From NCBI GenBank assembly GCA_025024175.1, contig QCXZ01000086.1, forward strand, positions 12,304,245-12,368,244: a stretch of 64,000 nt of DNA. The letters run 5' to 3'. Position 1 is the stretch's first letter. Each line of letters opens with the position of its first letter. Source of the stretch: Rhyzopertha dominica (lineage: Eukaryota; Arthropoda; Insecta; Coleoptera; Bostrichidae). The notes under the pieces are model-generated. The model was not told the DNA's origin. It did no database searches and was given only the letters and a program-made list of their open reading frames with translations. Of this stretch, positions 1 to 11,839 are shown piece by piece. The position numbers were made by a program, and so were the translations under genes.

Positions 1-883
1 AAGAGTAAACAAATAATTACTGAAAATGTGCTAAAAACCACCAACAAATTGTCCTAAGTAATAATCTTATCTGTTTCCACTTTGAAGGAGATGGGACAGC
101 AATATGGCAATCCTGGTGAATCCGGAATTTACACTGGCTTACTTCCGGAGAGGCCAAGGTCCTGGCTATAAGGAGGTTTCCTGGAGTTTACTATTCCCCA
201 ACCAGATGCAGAAAATGGCTTGAAGGTTCAATTGTAGGTAAGATTTATGAACCCAGAAAAGCCCAGAAAAACTGGCCTAAAAATACATATACTAGTAAAC
301 GACTCTTCTCAGAAACATTTTATGCAAGAAAAATGGGTGCTTTTGAAGAAAAAAACAAGAATTTGGCTTCAAATCCCTGAGAGATCAGGAAAAGTTCAAG
401 TTAACGGCACTAACTAATCCCACATAGGCCTTCCAACATAAAGTACTTATGTTCGGAAACAATATTATAGTGCACGTTCCACAGGTAATCGAGATTGCGG
501 CAAAATTTTACGATAGCCAAATACGGAATAACAGAATGTTGCAGGTAAATCATCAAATAGAGGTCAACAGCCTAGGGTCTTTTAAATTTTTAACAACCAG
601 ATGATAAGACCAACCTTGAATGAGAATTGGCCAACAGATGGTAAACAATAAGTTTCAAAATATGTGGGAAACAGATGAATCTACCAGGCAGGATATTTAA
701 AGTAAAATACTGCTTTTCCTGAATGTTTACTCCAGAAGAAGAACCAATGCCTTTCTTAACATAATTTCACAGTCGACAATGCTATACAGGAGAGATATTA
801 GATCTCCAACCCAGGCAGATAGGCAGCTAAACTAAACGGCGTAGATCTGCAAAACCCTGCTGAACAACTAACTGTAACAGCCT
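1..883 (-). repeat. Diverged relative of the long Gypsy LTR
   Basis: By eye this stretch follows the outer part of the LTRs at 5020-5930 and 16700-17580. The shared landmarks come in the same order: taatcttatctgtttcc, the gagatggga block, a 'cctaggg' block, 'accaaccttga', and an end at 'actgtaaca'. Many substitutions and indels separate them, so it is an older copy or a related family. The left end runs off the window, so I cannot say whether it is a solo LTR. The orientation matches the minus-strand Gypsy element at 3963-17580. No reading frame is present. Confidence 0.65.
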
Positions 884-1169
884 AACCATATCTTTGCAAT
901 TCGAAAACACAGATGATATTTAAAATTATCTCTGTGGATAGTTTCTCGGCACTAGGAAAGCGGAAAACAGTAACGTTGCTTCTTCATCATAATTACTTTT
1001 ACATAGTGGAACGCAGCACAAGTCGGCATATTTCTAAACTAAATATCTTGAAAACAATGCGGATTTAACTGGCAAACGCTTGCATACTGTAATGTTGAAA
1101 AGGATGACTCAAATCAGTACACATTATTAGAAGGTAAATGAATTAACCAAGTTGCAGACGAGGTATTAC

Positions 1170-2050
1170 ATCTTCAGTTGTGTCGTCACAACGCGGGTGG
1201 GGATGAATGTCACTGCTAGTTCTATCGGTAGGCTACGCAATATTCTATGAGTTTTTACATTGCAAAGACCTGAAATTGCCTAAGCTGAGAACTTCGCTTA
1301 AGACTCGAACTAAAGTAATTGTATATATTTCGGGATGCAATATTTGGCATGCATAAGATGCGCATAAATGGAATGAATGGCAATGAATAGCATCATTACA
1401 GAATTATGTTTTCCCATCTTTACATTTGCCCCGTCGGAAGCAAACCCGATTATTTTTTTTTCGTGTGGTATATTATTGTTTTTAAATACCTCTACGACGT
1501 TAGTGTATAAAGTATTAGCATTTGCAGCAGCCTTAAGCTTTACAAGTGCAAAAAATGATTCTCGGACATACCCGTTTTTTTAGAAACCTCACAATAAGCA
1601 GAGGTGCTTGTCCGTAGACCAGTCCGTGGATTCGTCCACAATAAGCGAAAATTTAGTGCTGCGTAAATCACTGCACAGTTTCCTAAATGCTACTGCCCCA
1701 GTTACGCTTCTCATAATAGCTGTAGTTTTAGTTCTGAANGTNTATCCATTAATAAGAAACCTTTACGTTTTTTTTTAAACTAAGGATGTACTTTGCTTTT
1801 TTGTCACTAACTTCCTTGCTGAGGATGTACTCGCAACAAACTCAGTGAGTGGAGCGCACTTTTGTGGTATTTTTAGTTTTTCTTTGATATTTAGAATTCC
1901 CGTATTTAATTAGGGAATCTTTACCATTTACGTCGTTAACGTCTTTACTGCAGATTTTGCACAAAGCAAAGCTTTTTTATTGCTAGTTAACCATCCTTTA
2001 AATTCGGTTAATTGTTCCTATTCTGTTTTGTAGAACTGCGCATACTTTCC
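1170..2050 (-). pseudogene. hAT-family transposase relic (ZNF862/DUF4371-like)
   Basis: Reading the minus strand from about 2050 down to 1170 gives broken pieces of one hAT-like transposase in family order. First comes a BED/TTF-like zinc-finger region with an LCKIC motif near 1975. Next is a segment ending SLIVDEST near 1640, where the family has its first catalytic Asp. Then follow an IIGFASDGANVKMGKHNSV stretch near 1410 and a CHSF-LCASYACQ motif near 1360 with the SSLKRSSQLRQFQVF tail near 1270. Several stops and frameshifts separate the pieces, and two ambiguous bases lie near 1740. The family recognition rests on motif memory. This is a dead transposon with no visible terminal inverted repeats. 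Confidence 0.65.
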
Positions 2051-3464
2051 TTTCTTGTTTTTTACCACAGAGTTTAACTGCAGCCTTTACAACCACCGAT
2101 ACTGTCGCTGGTACTATCCCGAGTAGCACTCGTTTTACTAAAACACAACAATACAATAATTGTTAAAAATTGCTACTAAACATATACTAACACTCACTAT
2201 ATCCTGTACGCATGTTTGGTAGGGGAATCACCGACTAAAATCACTTAAATCACCAACACACTGTCAGAAGACACCCATACATGTGATCGTGTGCCTACTA
2301 ACATTAACACCGCAAAAATAGCCAACGTAAGTTATTAGTGTCCCTAGAAGAAATCTAGGCTTGTATCTAGGTATACGTTATATTTTATATTCAATATTGT
2401 TAGTCGCTCCTTTGTAAACATCAATGCTTTTTCGAATACACTAATATCCTATAATATCCAAAATGGGGTAAAATTAAACTCCCGGTCCATTTCCACTCAT
2501 ATTAATAAAAATGTAACTTCAGCAGAGCGCTTTCGGTCTTTTACATCTAAAATGGCAGAATACAATGTTAAAAAATATAGTAATAGTCAGCTATACGGGT
2601 GTATCACAAGAACCTCCGTAATTATGTAAAAGGTTATTAAAAAGGTAGATGTTTAAAGATTAAGTTACATTTCAAAGTGGATGGAAAATAATTAAATTTA
2701 CGGAGGCGGGCACGCGACACCCACCTCAAGATTGGAACAAAGTGTCAAAGGTGAAAAGAAGCTGTTCCATCTTGCAAGGGGTATTTTTGATTTTCGCTGT
2801 CACCACCCCGCACAGCGAGGAAAATTTAATGAAACCTTACCTTATTCAATTTAGCTACAAACACATCATCTATAAACTCTTCGGCTTGCGGATTCTTCTC
2901 GAGGAAACGGGTCACTGTTATTTATTCTGAAAAGCAATTTTGGGCAGTCGCGGCAAATTGCTGCGACAAGATGTTTACGGGAAATATATGGATTCCGCAT
3001 ATCTTACCTTAGTTTTGCGATTACAGCCGGATGCTGTCGGGTCAATGAATACCGTGTATTACAATATTAGCCATCAATAAAACAAATGTTATACTTCATA
3101 CTTCAAATTATAAATAGCAACAAACTAAAAAGGGAAAAGTAATGTTTTAAGAACAATAAAAGTCGGTAAATATATATTCCGTTGTCATTTTCAGTGTCTC
3201 AACTGCTGGTAAAACGCTGCGCCTCCAGCACAATGTCACTGCGCCCTCCGCTCCTCGCTTGGATGCCGTCTCTTTGGACTCCTTCAGATCTGCATCTTCT
3301 CTTATTATTAGTAAATATTAGTAAAGGAAATGTGCTAGGAAAATGATATTGTCAGCCCGGTCTGTTGCATCTGGAAGGTATTGGAAAGACCTGGGATAAT
3401 GACTGTTGAATGATTTACAACCTAAAATATACATCTCCTAAACGTTGCGTTCATTTTCTCTTTA
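2051..3464. other. No recognisable gene
   Basis: AT-rich sequence with only short chance frames, such as 62 codons at 2742-2930, that resemble nothing I know. The 3190-3464 end lies directly downstream of the glycoprotein stop and probably holds the 3' end of its carrier element. I could not recognise a polypurine tract or LTR there with confidence. Confidence 0.5.
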
Positions 3465-3962
3465 TTAGTAGTTGCTCGCGTCTTCAGTGCGGTATGTTAA
3501 AGTAGAGGGAAATTCTACTCCCGTAAATAGGGTTGGTAGTAGATTCGGCACGGTGGATAAAGTTTTGCTCCTTGCATTGCATGTCTGTGGACGGAATGCT
3601 GGTTTTGGCTCTTCCGTGACTACTTCTGTTAGTGTATCGTTGGTTATATGTCTAGGGAATCGCTGATGCCTATGCAGAACCCATACTTGCAATCAATGTT
3701 AATCCGCGCCTAAACGCATTGTATATATAGCTACTCCATTTATGATTTACTCTAATGATGTACTTCAAGGCTTTAATGACAACATATATACCAATGGCTC
3801 CATTTATCACCATTCCTATATCCGTAAACCAGCCCCACACGTATTGCAATGTAGACCGTGCAAGACTTTTCATTTCTTGCAGATCAATTATATGAAGCGC
3901 CGAATATCCTTGGCTATTTATCCACTTATCCTTCTGGTGACTATATTGTTGACCACTGATCT
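3465..3962 (-). pseudogene. Chuvirus-like glycoprotein, C-terminal part
   Basis: This is the 3' portion of the glycoprotein gene whose 5' portions lie at 17581-19331. The frame resumes directly after the duplicated tetranucleotide (atct on plus, 3959-3962) at the edge of the inserted Gypsy element and matches the phase left at 17581. The segment has a long hydrophobic stretch typical of a membrane anchor (GMVINGAIGIYVVIKAL, coding near 3790-3860) followed by a basic, probably cytosolic tail. A frameshift near 3690 moves the tail into the next frame, which closes at 3465. It would act as a membrane fusion or envelope protein; here it is non-functional. Viral family assignment is from general resemblance of the upstream ectodomain pieces. 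Confidence 0.65.
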
Positions 3963-5930
3963 TTCTATAAATCAAAACAAAATTTAAAGTAATTCAGAAA
4001 TTCACAAACGCACTTCAAACACTAGCACCGAGGACACTGGTACTACCACGTTCTTAAATTGCCTCTACTTGAGAGTACCAAAAAAAAACTTATTAGTGTA
4101 GGGGGGGGGGTCCAGGTTGAACGGGGTGTGGTTCTATCTCGTAGTAACAACTTTAATAATTATCGATATTCGAAGAGCGCCACCCGAATCGCGGACCTCA
4201 CGAAGATTTGGCAACCCCGACACCCTCACCTAACTTCCCGTCAATCAATTCGGGAAACTGACAAATATGTGGTCACCGAGGTCAACAATAACGATAATGA
4301 GACAAGACAAGAACAACCATAAAGTCCAGTGCAACGCAAGATGTACTTTATTACGTAAGTGTATAGTTTGTACAGGCAAACATGCCCACCCAAGAAAGTA
4401 TATATACCAGGTAGAACTAAAGTGAATTAAAAAGGTAGGTAACTGCTGTGGAAACTACAGAGTTTCAAGGTAAGTAAAGTTAGATAATTTAAAACTCTCT
4501 TATGGAACACCAAAAAAAAACAATTAATAATAATTACAACTATACTTTCCGCTAAAGTCAACAAAAGAAATATACTATCAAAATTTTAATATTCCAAAGC
4601 TTAAACTTAATTTAATGTACTTAAATTGTAGCCAGACTTTATGGCATACACAAGAATGAAAAGCTACACAAAAAAATGTGATACAACATAGATGAAACCC
4701 TATTGTGTCACCCGCTACAGCTGTACTGGGCTCACACGCTTCGCTTACACAACTATTAAGAAAATATTTGCTGCAAGGGCCTGCAGCAGCAACACAAAAA
4801 CAAACAAAATTGTAAGCAAGAAAAAAAAAGAGGAAATACACAGCAATTATTAAAAGTGCGGTAAAATTGCTCAACAATGTCTAATCCTTATTCTTAAAAT
4901 GTTACCAAAAAAGGAAAAGAGAAAATACAAAGCAATTAATATAAATGCGGTGAAATTACTCGATAATGTTCAATCACTAATCTTAAAATGTAAGCAAAGG
5001 AAAAGAGAAAATACGAAGCAGTTATTGTAAATGCGGTGAAATTACTCAACAGTGTCTAATCACTAATCTTATCTGTTTCCCCTGTGGTGGAGATGGGATT
5101 CCTGGTCACTCCGGGATTTCCACTGGCTTCCTGGAGGTTACTAATCCACAGTCAGATGAAGAGGAATGGTCCTGAATGGTTACAACCGAAGTATACAGAT
5201 GGAACACTGGCTGGAGGTTACTAATCCACGGTCAGATTAAGAAAAATGGGCCTGAATGGTTACAGACAACGTGATACAGATGCTACACTGTCGGGTAAGA
5301 TTTGTGAACCCAGAAAAACTGGCCTGGTGTTCGACCAGACCATGTGCTCTGACAAAAAAACAGCAAGTATTTTGGCTTTTACTCCCCGAAACCTCAGGAA
5401 AAGTTTATGCTAACGGCACTAAATGATCCCACTAAGGCCTTCCAACATTAAAATATTCTGTTCGGAAACACAACTGTATAGTGCCCGTTATCCACAGGTA
5501 AAACCAAAAATGTGGCAAACTTTTACACCAGCCAAAATCAGAATGAATCACTGTTTTAGATAAGTCATCAGATAGAGGTCGACAGCCTAGGGTCTTTCAG
5601 ATTTTACCAACCGGATGATAAGACCAACCTTGACTCTAGGAACCGGCCTACAGATTGTAAACAATGACCTGCAAAGCATTCTAGAGCAGATTCACACGGA
5701 AAGACAATTGGAGTAAAATACCGCTTCTAACAAAATGTCCACGTCATAAGGATCAATACACATCTTAAAATAATTTTACGGTAGACAATGCTATAAAAGG
5801 AAAATATTGGATTCTCCAACCCGGAAATATAGGCAACCAACTCAACTATGTCAATTGTAAACATTCGGAAAAATAAAGAAGACGGATAATTTCTGTATAA
5901 AACCCTTCTGAAAAATTAAACTGTAACACT
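3963..5930 (-). repeat. 3' LTR of the Gypsy element
   Basis: Nearly identical to 15620-17580. The right edge is fixed by the polypurine tract that follows at 5931 and by the sequence ctgtaacact at both LTR ends (5930 and 17580), so the element-sense LTR begins AGTGTTACAG. The left edge is set by the atct target duplication. The outermost 10 bases match the 5' LTR edge only loosely, so that edge is good to about 10 bp. Against the 5' LTR it lacks about 25 bp near 4110 and has a segment near 5300-5330 that the 5' LTR lacks. These differences indicate the insertion is not recent. Confidence 0.8.
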
Positions 5931-5942
5931 CCCCCCCTTCTT
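5931..5942 (-). other. Polypurine tract
   Basis: On the element strand the sequence is AAGAAGGGGGGG immediately before the LTR start AGTGTTAC. It would prime plus-strand DNA synthesis. It is absent next to the 5' LTR (17581), as expected, which supports the element's orientation. Confidence 0.8.
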
Positions 5943-6518
5943 GGAAGCAAGTAAATTTCATAAAGACATTTACTGCTCAGGACAGCAAAAAAAATTAAAA
6001 GACATTCACTTTTGAATTAGGAATTCTCAACCAAGGAATACCTTAAATCTCCACAGATACACTGCCAAACTGAGGACCCTGCAAAACACCTAACTTACCA
6101 ATCCAATTACGGGGAAAATAAAAATAGCAGAAGAATACATACACAGTGCAATGAGAATCCTTCAGTTGTAGAGGAAAACAACTTAAGGGTATTCAATAAG
6201 AAAATAAAAATCCTAATTTATTGACGCTGGGGCCTCTCTACCACTACAAATCCGTACTAGACGAAATCATCCGAACCACATATTCCGAGAATGGCCAAGA
6301 TCGAAGACTTTATGCAAGCAACCCTTAATCCGCGAGAGCGACAGGCACAAACTACACAACCCAGAACTGATTGCCTACATAGACGGCAGGAGGAAAGGAA
6401 AAAAAATATTGCCAGCCATCAAAAAGTGGGAACAAGATGACATACTCCGACATCCTCTAATATAAAAAAAACGAAATAAAGAAAGAGAACAACAAATAGA
6501 TTTATTCCGTGAACTATA
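5943..6518 (-). other. Untranslated stretch between pol and 3' LTR
   Basis: About 580 bp between the integrase stop (6519) and the polypurine tract. I see no env-like frame or other gene in it on either strand, so this Gypsy element appears to lack env. Confidence 0.6.
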
Positions 6519-7971
6519 TTAAGCCATATCGGGAGGGTGAGCTTTTAGATCTTTAACGTGCCACACGCCAATGCTTTTATCTGGCCGTTCGCAAGAGGCC
6601 AATNCGTACGTGACGGCGGATAATTTACGTTTGATTAAGTATGGACCGACATAACGTGGCGCTAATTTGGCGGCAAAGTCGTTGATAGCGTTCGAAAGTG
6701 CATAATTCTTACGTAGGACCCGTGCTCCAACTTCATATTGGACCGGTCGATGACGGAGGTCGTATCTTGTTTTCGCTTTCTCGTGGGCCTGTACCAGCCT
6801 TCGTTTTATGTCCTCAAATAGTTGGTTAAATTGCCGCTCGGTTAGACCAGGTCTTGCAATCCGCTCTTCTCCACAATCCCCGAAAGGTTGTTTCTCATAA
6901 GTTTCTCCCAGTAACACGTGTTCGCGGCCGAAATTTATAAAATAGGGCGTCTGTAGAGTAACTTCGTGTTTATTGGTTCTCAGGGCGCAACCGACCTTAG
7001 GGAGTAAAGTGTCCCAAAGCTTATGGTTATCCGTTACGTAAGAAGCCAGCATACGTTTCACCTCTCGGTTGACGCGTTCCACCGGATTCGCTTGCGGGTG
7101 ATACACCGGAATTTCACCTTATACTCTGAACATAGGTGTGTGAACTGCCGACTGCGGAACTGAACTCCATTGTCACAGATGAGATATTGCGGCATACCAG
7201 ATAGTAAATATATATTTTCTTCGATCGCTTTAGAGACAGCACTAGCAGTTGCGGTATGCAGTGGAAACAGTAGAGAAAATTTACTAAAACAGTCCGTTAC
7301 TACCAATATGAACTTGTTTCCTCGCGCGGTACGGGGTAGTGGGCCACATAAATCTACTGCAATTATTTGCCACGGACGGGAGGTTGGGCTTGCTCCGGTT
7401 TGTGAGCCAGGCTCGCAGGACAGTGTTTGATGTATTTAGTGATATCTGACCGCATCTTAGGCCAATAATACCTTTGCTTTAGTCGCTCGTAGGTCTTGTA
7501 TACGCCACAATGACCTGCTGTCGGCAAGTCGTGGTTTTCCTTAATAACATGTATTCGTTGGTGCTTAGGAACGACTGTTTTCCAATTGTCAACGTCATCT
7601 CCCAAGTAGGGAAGAGCACTTTTGATACTTTTGAACAATACATTATTTTCTATGCGCCACTGGGGAAAACGCAATGGATTTTGCAGAACGTTTTCAATCA
7701 TACGTTGATACCACTTGTTTTTACCCTCCACCTGATTCGCCACTTCGTTAACTACGGCTTCTTTATCAGGAATTGCTCGAGACAGTAAATCAGGCACAAC
7801 ATGTTCTTTACCTCGACGGTGCACTATCTTGAAGTCAAATTCTTGCAGTCTTAACGTCCATCGAGCAAGGCGTCCGGTTGGCTCCTTCAAATTGTATAGC
7901 CAAATCAGCGAATGGTGATCTGTAATCACTGTGAAGTGGTACCCTTCAAGATAAGCCCGTAGTTTATGCAC
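6519..7971 (-). pseudogene. Gypsy pol: RNase H C-terminus and integrase (broken)
   Basis: The minus strand from 7971 encodes the end of RNase H (ITDHHSLIWL) and the integrase zinc region (HCGVYKTYERLKQRYYWPKM, then HCPAS where the family has CxxC, so one zinc Cys is lost). The frame breaks near 7370. The integrase core resumes at 7306-7058 with VVTDCFSK and CDNG, the first two catalytic Asp. It shifts again near 7107, and 7106-6519 carries the catalytic Glu in YHPQANPVERVNREV and the C-terminal domain ending in a WHVKDLKAHP motif. There is one ambiguous base near 6603. The product would insert retrotransposon cDNA. Two frame breaks make it non-functional as assembled. Confidence 0.85.
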
Positions 7972-9054
7972 CGCTCAAATAACGCTCAAACACTCTCGTT
8001 CAGTCACTGTATAGTTACGTTCAGGTTTGCTCAGTGATCGGCTTATGTAACATATAACGCGCTCCTCTCGGTCGATTATTTGCGACAATACCACACCCAA
8101 GCCATGGGCAGACGCATCCGTTTGTAGGATAAATGGCTCCGAAAAGTTAGGGCAACTCAGTATTGGAGCTTTTATTAAAGTGTTTTTAATGCCTCGCAGA
8201 GACTTTTCACATTCTTCAGTCCAGCAAAATTTTTGTGATTTACGTAATAAGCGAGTCATGGGTGCTACTAAGGTGTAAAACGAAGGAATAAAACGCCTAT
8301 ACCAGGAGGCTACTCCCAGTATCCGACGCACTTCAGTCACGTTTCTTGGAGACGGAATGTCCAAGATAGCTTGCACCTTTTCCGGGTCTACATGCACACC
8401 CTTCGCATTTACCACATAACCGAGATACTTTAATTCCGGACGGCAGAACTTACACTTTTCTCGAGCCAGGGTCAGGTTTGCCTTCTTCAGTCGAGAAAAG
8501 ATCTCCTGCAACACTTCCAAATGTTTTTTCGAACGTCTCGGTCACCACAATAATATCATCCAGGTACACAAAGACATTTGGTTCCAGTTCTGGACCCAAT
8601 AGCCTATCCATTAACCTCTGAAAAGTGCAGGGACTATTTGTAAGACCAAAAGGTATGCGTTTAAACTGATAAATGCCGCGTCCCGGAATAGCAAAAGCCG
8701 TGTACTCGCGGGATTCCTTCTCCACTGCCACTTGCCAATAGGCAGACTTAATGTCCATTGAACTTAAATATTTGGCATGACCAAGTCTATCCAGTATTGT
8801 GGATATAAAAGGTATCGGGTATGCGTCTTTTTTGTGACACTGTTCAACTTCCTATAATCAACGCAGAACCTATAGGATCCGTCCTTCTTCGGAACCAGGA
8901 CCACGGGAGACGACCAAGCAGAACTGGATGGCTCGATTACGTCGTTGCGAAGCATTTTCTGTATCTCGCAGTCCATGTGTTCCTGCATGGCAGGAGAAAC
9001 CCGATATGCCCTTTGCTTGATGGGTTCAGAGCTCTTTACAATTTTATGTTCCAC
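7972..9054 (-). pseudogene. Gypsy pol: reverse transcriptase and RNase H, first assembled copy
   Basis: RT begins near 9054 with the KKDGSYRFCVDYRKLN motif. The frame breaks at a run of t at about 8826, resumes at 8758, and carries the active-site YLDDIIVV near 8560. It breaks again at a t-run near 8526 and continues at 8520 into the thumb and RNase H ([16 protein letters not shown]). A TGA at 7972-7974 stops RNase H just before AVHKLRAYLEG. The breaks at 8826 and 8526 differ by one base from the second assembled copy (12527-13249), which is open there, so they are probably assembly errors. The TGA is in both copies and looks real. Confidence 0.85.
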
Positions 9055-9652
9055 TAGGGGTGTACAACCCAGCGTTTCCGAACAGACAGTGACAAAGTAT
9101 GCTTATCACTTTATTTAACCGAGAGAGCTGCTCGCTAGACAAGAGGTCTGAAGCCGTGAGAGAGTTTATCTTAAAGTTCTCACTGGGACTCTGCGAGAAA
9201 TTCCAACAACCACTCGATAGATCCGGAATTATCTGCATTTAAAGCCAAAAATCCATGCCTAAAACCAACGTAGATGATATGTCTGGAACGACAAGCACTG
9301 AGATAACCTTTATTTTATTTTCCAGGCGCATTGGCAGCTCGATACTTCCCAACACTTTACAGGATTGGTCATTTGCCACACGACACGATCCTGTGTCTGC
9401 GGGCTGAAGTTTTAAGCCAAGGTGTTGGATTGCTTTCCATCCCTCACCGCCGAGAACAGTACGGGTAGCTCCCGAGTCCAATAACCCGCGTAATTTGATG
9501 CCAAATATGTCTAGGGTTAAGTGAGGTCTGTTGTCTCCATTTCCTTGGGGCAAAGAGAAACGCAAGTATAGGACGTAAGTTAGTTTCGAAGGTATTTGTT
9601 TCGTTGGTGGTCGCGATATGGTAAACCTGAGCTCATGGTGCGACCCTCCCAT
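9044..9652 (-). pseudogene. Gypsy pol: aspartic protease and protease-RT linker
   Basis: The frame from 9652 contains the protease active site LLDSGATRTVLGGEG and the partner motif LVLGMDFWL, a typical retroviral-type aspartic protease of about 120 residues. It would cleave Gag-Pol. A TAA follows FWL at 9239. The frame then continues as a linker (9238-9044) that ends in a different phase from the RT start. Both the TAA and the phase change are identical in the second assembled copy (13239-13676), so they are genuine lesions. In the second copy the protease is opened only from residue 58 on, because one g is missing in the run near 13740. Confidence 0.8.
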
Positions 9653-11033
9653 GGCCCGAAGCGCCGTTTCCCGAACATTTAGGGCAGGTACATACTGTCA
9701 CCTGAGATAATCCGCATCGATAACAAAACTTTTGTTTAGGTTGGACACAAGCTTTATGGAGATGTCCCTGAGATCTGCAATTCCAGCAGTTTACCTCAGC
9801 CACGATCGGTCTTAAAGTTGTTATCATTCTTGGTTCCGTGTATGGAGCCTGAGGAGTATCGTTCCCGCGAACTTGCTGAGCCACTGAAATTTCATGCACA
9901 GACGATGTTCGGCCACGTGCTCTTGTAGCCGATAATTCAGGCTCAACTAACTGGCTCCGCTTGTCGGAGGTAGTCTATATCGTGAAGCAACTATCTTGGC
10001 CTCTTCCAGCCTGTGACACACGTCCACTAATTTTTCCATTGATGAAATCGGCTGCAAGGCTAAGTGAGTTAGATAGTCGGGTTGCAAATTTCTTTTAACA
10101 ATCGCTATCTTGCTCTCCTCTGACGGTTGGACGGGTAGGCGATTAAAAAGATTCTCCATGATAGCGACATATACTACTACTTTCTCCGATGGATGTTGCG
10201 TTCGGTTTCTAATTTCGCTCCATAAACTCTCTTCGTAATCATGTGGCAAGAAGGAAGCTTTTAAACGCCCAATTAAGTCATCCCAATCACTCACTCGATG
10301 TCTGATCGATCTGAACCAGGTCAAAGCGTCGCCACTAAAGAGTTCAGCTGCACCGCGAAGCAATTGATCTTTTGTCACTCCTCGCGACTGCCGCATTTCT
10401 TCTACTCGTTCTAGAAATGAAAATACGCTTGATGTCCCATCAAATGCCACCTTCCACTTGCTCAGTATAACAGAACTATGAGGTTGACTGTATCCCTATT
10501 TGTGTATTTCCCCATGCATTAGAAAAATTGAGGTCTCGCAATTTGCTGTGAATGACTTCGCCTCAGTGTGATTGTATTATCCTGAGTACCAGAGGGTTCT
10601 TGATGCAATGAACCAGCCCATGCCACCTGGCGAGCTGAGTTTTGTTCACGAGTGCGATGGATAGGTGTGGACTATTGGTTGCAGCATTGTTGTTTCCCCC
10701 TGCTGGTATAGTGTGATTAACTTGGGTATTTGTTAATTCTGGGAGCAGAGTTATCCGCTCATCTATTAATGACTGATGCAACGGTTCGTTCCTCTGATCC
10801 ATTATAGAGCCACCTGCGATTGTACCTGATTCACAATTCCTATAGACTTGCTCAAGGCGATTCCTAAGTTTTTCTTGAATTTTTAACAGCTCTGTTACCC
10901 TTTCCAGAGCGTTTATACATGCGGCCGTATCGATTCGATGCAATCTTTGACGCACGTGTTCTAAACGCGTAGAAATACGTCTATAGTCGTTCTCTTTATT
11001 CGAGATATCGAAATCTTCTGTATGGCCTGTCAA
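9633..11033 (-). pseudogene. Gypsy gag, first assembled copy
   Basis: There are three pieces in family order. 11033-10563 is an N-terminal, charged, coiled-coil-like segment (LEHVRQRLHR, ITLLPELTN). 10450-9947 holds the retrotransposon Gag core (AAELFSGDALTWFRSIRH, then LKASFLPHDYEESLW). 9899-9633 contains a CCHC zinc knuckle (CWNCRSQGHLHKAC) and a second, cysteine-rich, atypical one. Gag forms the particle and binds RNA. One-base differences from the second copy at about 10495, 10548, 10578, 10674 and 9946 account for the breaks here, so gag itself may be intact in the genome. Confidence 0.85.
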
Positions 11034-11364
11034 TTCGTCAAGCTAATTGTACAAATCGTACATTCCTGTTTGGGGTCTACTCATACCGTTGTTAATTCAT
11101 GTTCTTGCGAATCGTCACGACGCAACGCGGCGCGAAGCAAATTTCTTTTTTCTTCCACCGTACGACCCTCGCTGCAATCGCGAATTACTAATTCGTAACT
11201 TAATTCGTCACTTAATAATCTGTTCACGTCCATACTGTAATTGATTACCAAAGAAAGAAATGAATAAATGTAAGACGTTTATACACATAAAAAAAGTGCA
11301 ACTATTTCTTTTCTCCCCCCCTCCCTGGAGAAGAAAAAAACAAAAAAAAGAACACAACAACAAA

Positions 11365-11375
11365 GTTGGGCGCCA
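11365..11375 (-). other. Primer binding site (tRNA-Lys type), first copy
   Basis: On the element strand the sequence is TGGCGCCCAAC, complementary to the 3' end of a lysine-type tRNA as used by many Gypsy elements. It lies some 55 bp from the first sequence shared with the 3' LTR. The second assembled copy is at 15563-15573. Confidence 0.6.
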
Positions 11376-11429
11376 ATTTTTTGTTACCTTACTAAATTTG
11401 GTAGCCAACAATTTATAAAGAGAAACTAC

Positions 11430-11739
11430 AAAACAAAATTCAAAGTAATTCAGAAATTCACAAACGCACTTCAAACACTAGCACCGAGGACACTGGTACT
11501 ACCACGTTCTTAAATTGCCTCTACTTGAGAGTACCAAAAAAAACTTATTAGTGTAGGGGGGGGTCCAGGTTGCGCGGTATGCCGAGCTTACCCAGGGTTG
11601 AACGGGGCGTGGTTCTATCTCGTAGTAACAACGTTAATAATTATCGATATTCGAAGAGCGCCACCCGAATCGCGGACCTCACGAAGATTTGGCAACCCCG
11701 ACACCCTCACCTAACTTCACGTCAATCAATTCGGGAAAC
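11430..11739 (-). repeat. Start of the 5' LTR, cut off by the assembly gap
   Basis: Matches 15630-15938 and includes the 25-bp segment (near 11571-11596) that the 3' LTR lacks. It is therefore the 5' LTR of the same element and not a third LTR. It stops at the N run. Confidence 0.8.
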
Positions 11740-11839
11740 NNNNNNNNNNNNNNNNNNNNNNNNNNNNNNNNNNNNNNNNNNNNNNNNNNNNNNNNNNNNN
11801 NNNNNNNNNNNNNNNNNNNNNNNNNNNNNNNNNNNNNNN
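11740..11839. other. Assembly gap of exactly 100 N
   Basis: A conventional gap of unknown size. The bases left of it match 15938 and the bases right of it match 7646, so two overlapping contig ends were placed end to end. Confidence 0.95.

Noticed and set aside
4059..4322. 87-codon plus-strand frame, repeated at 15769-16002
   Set aside because: It lies inside the LTRs, antisense to the element, and resembles no protein; a chance frame repeated because the LTR is repeated.
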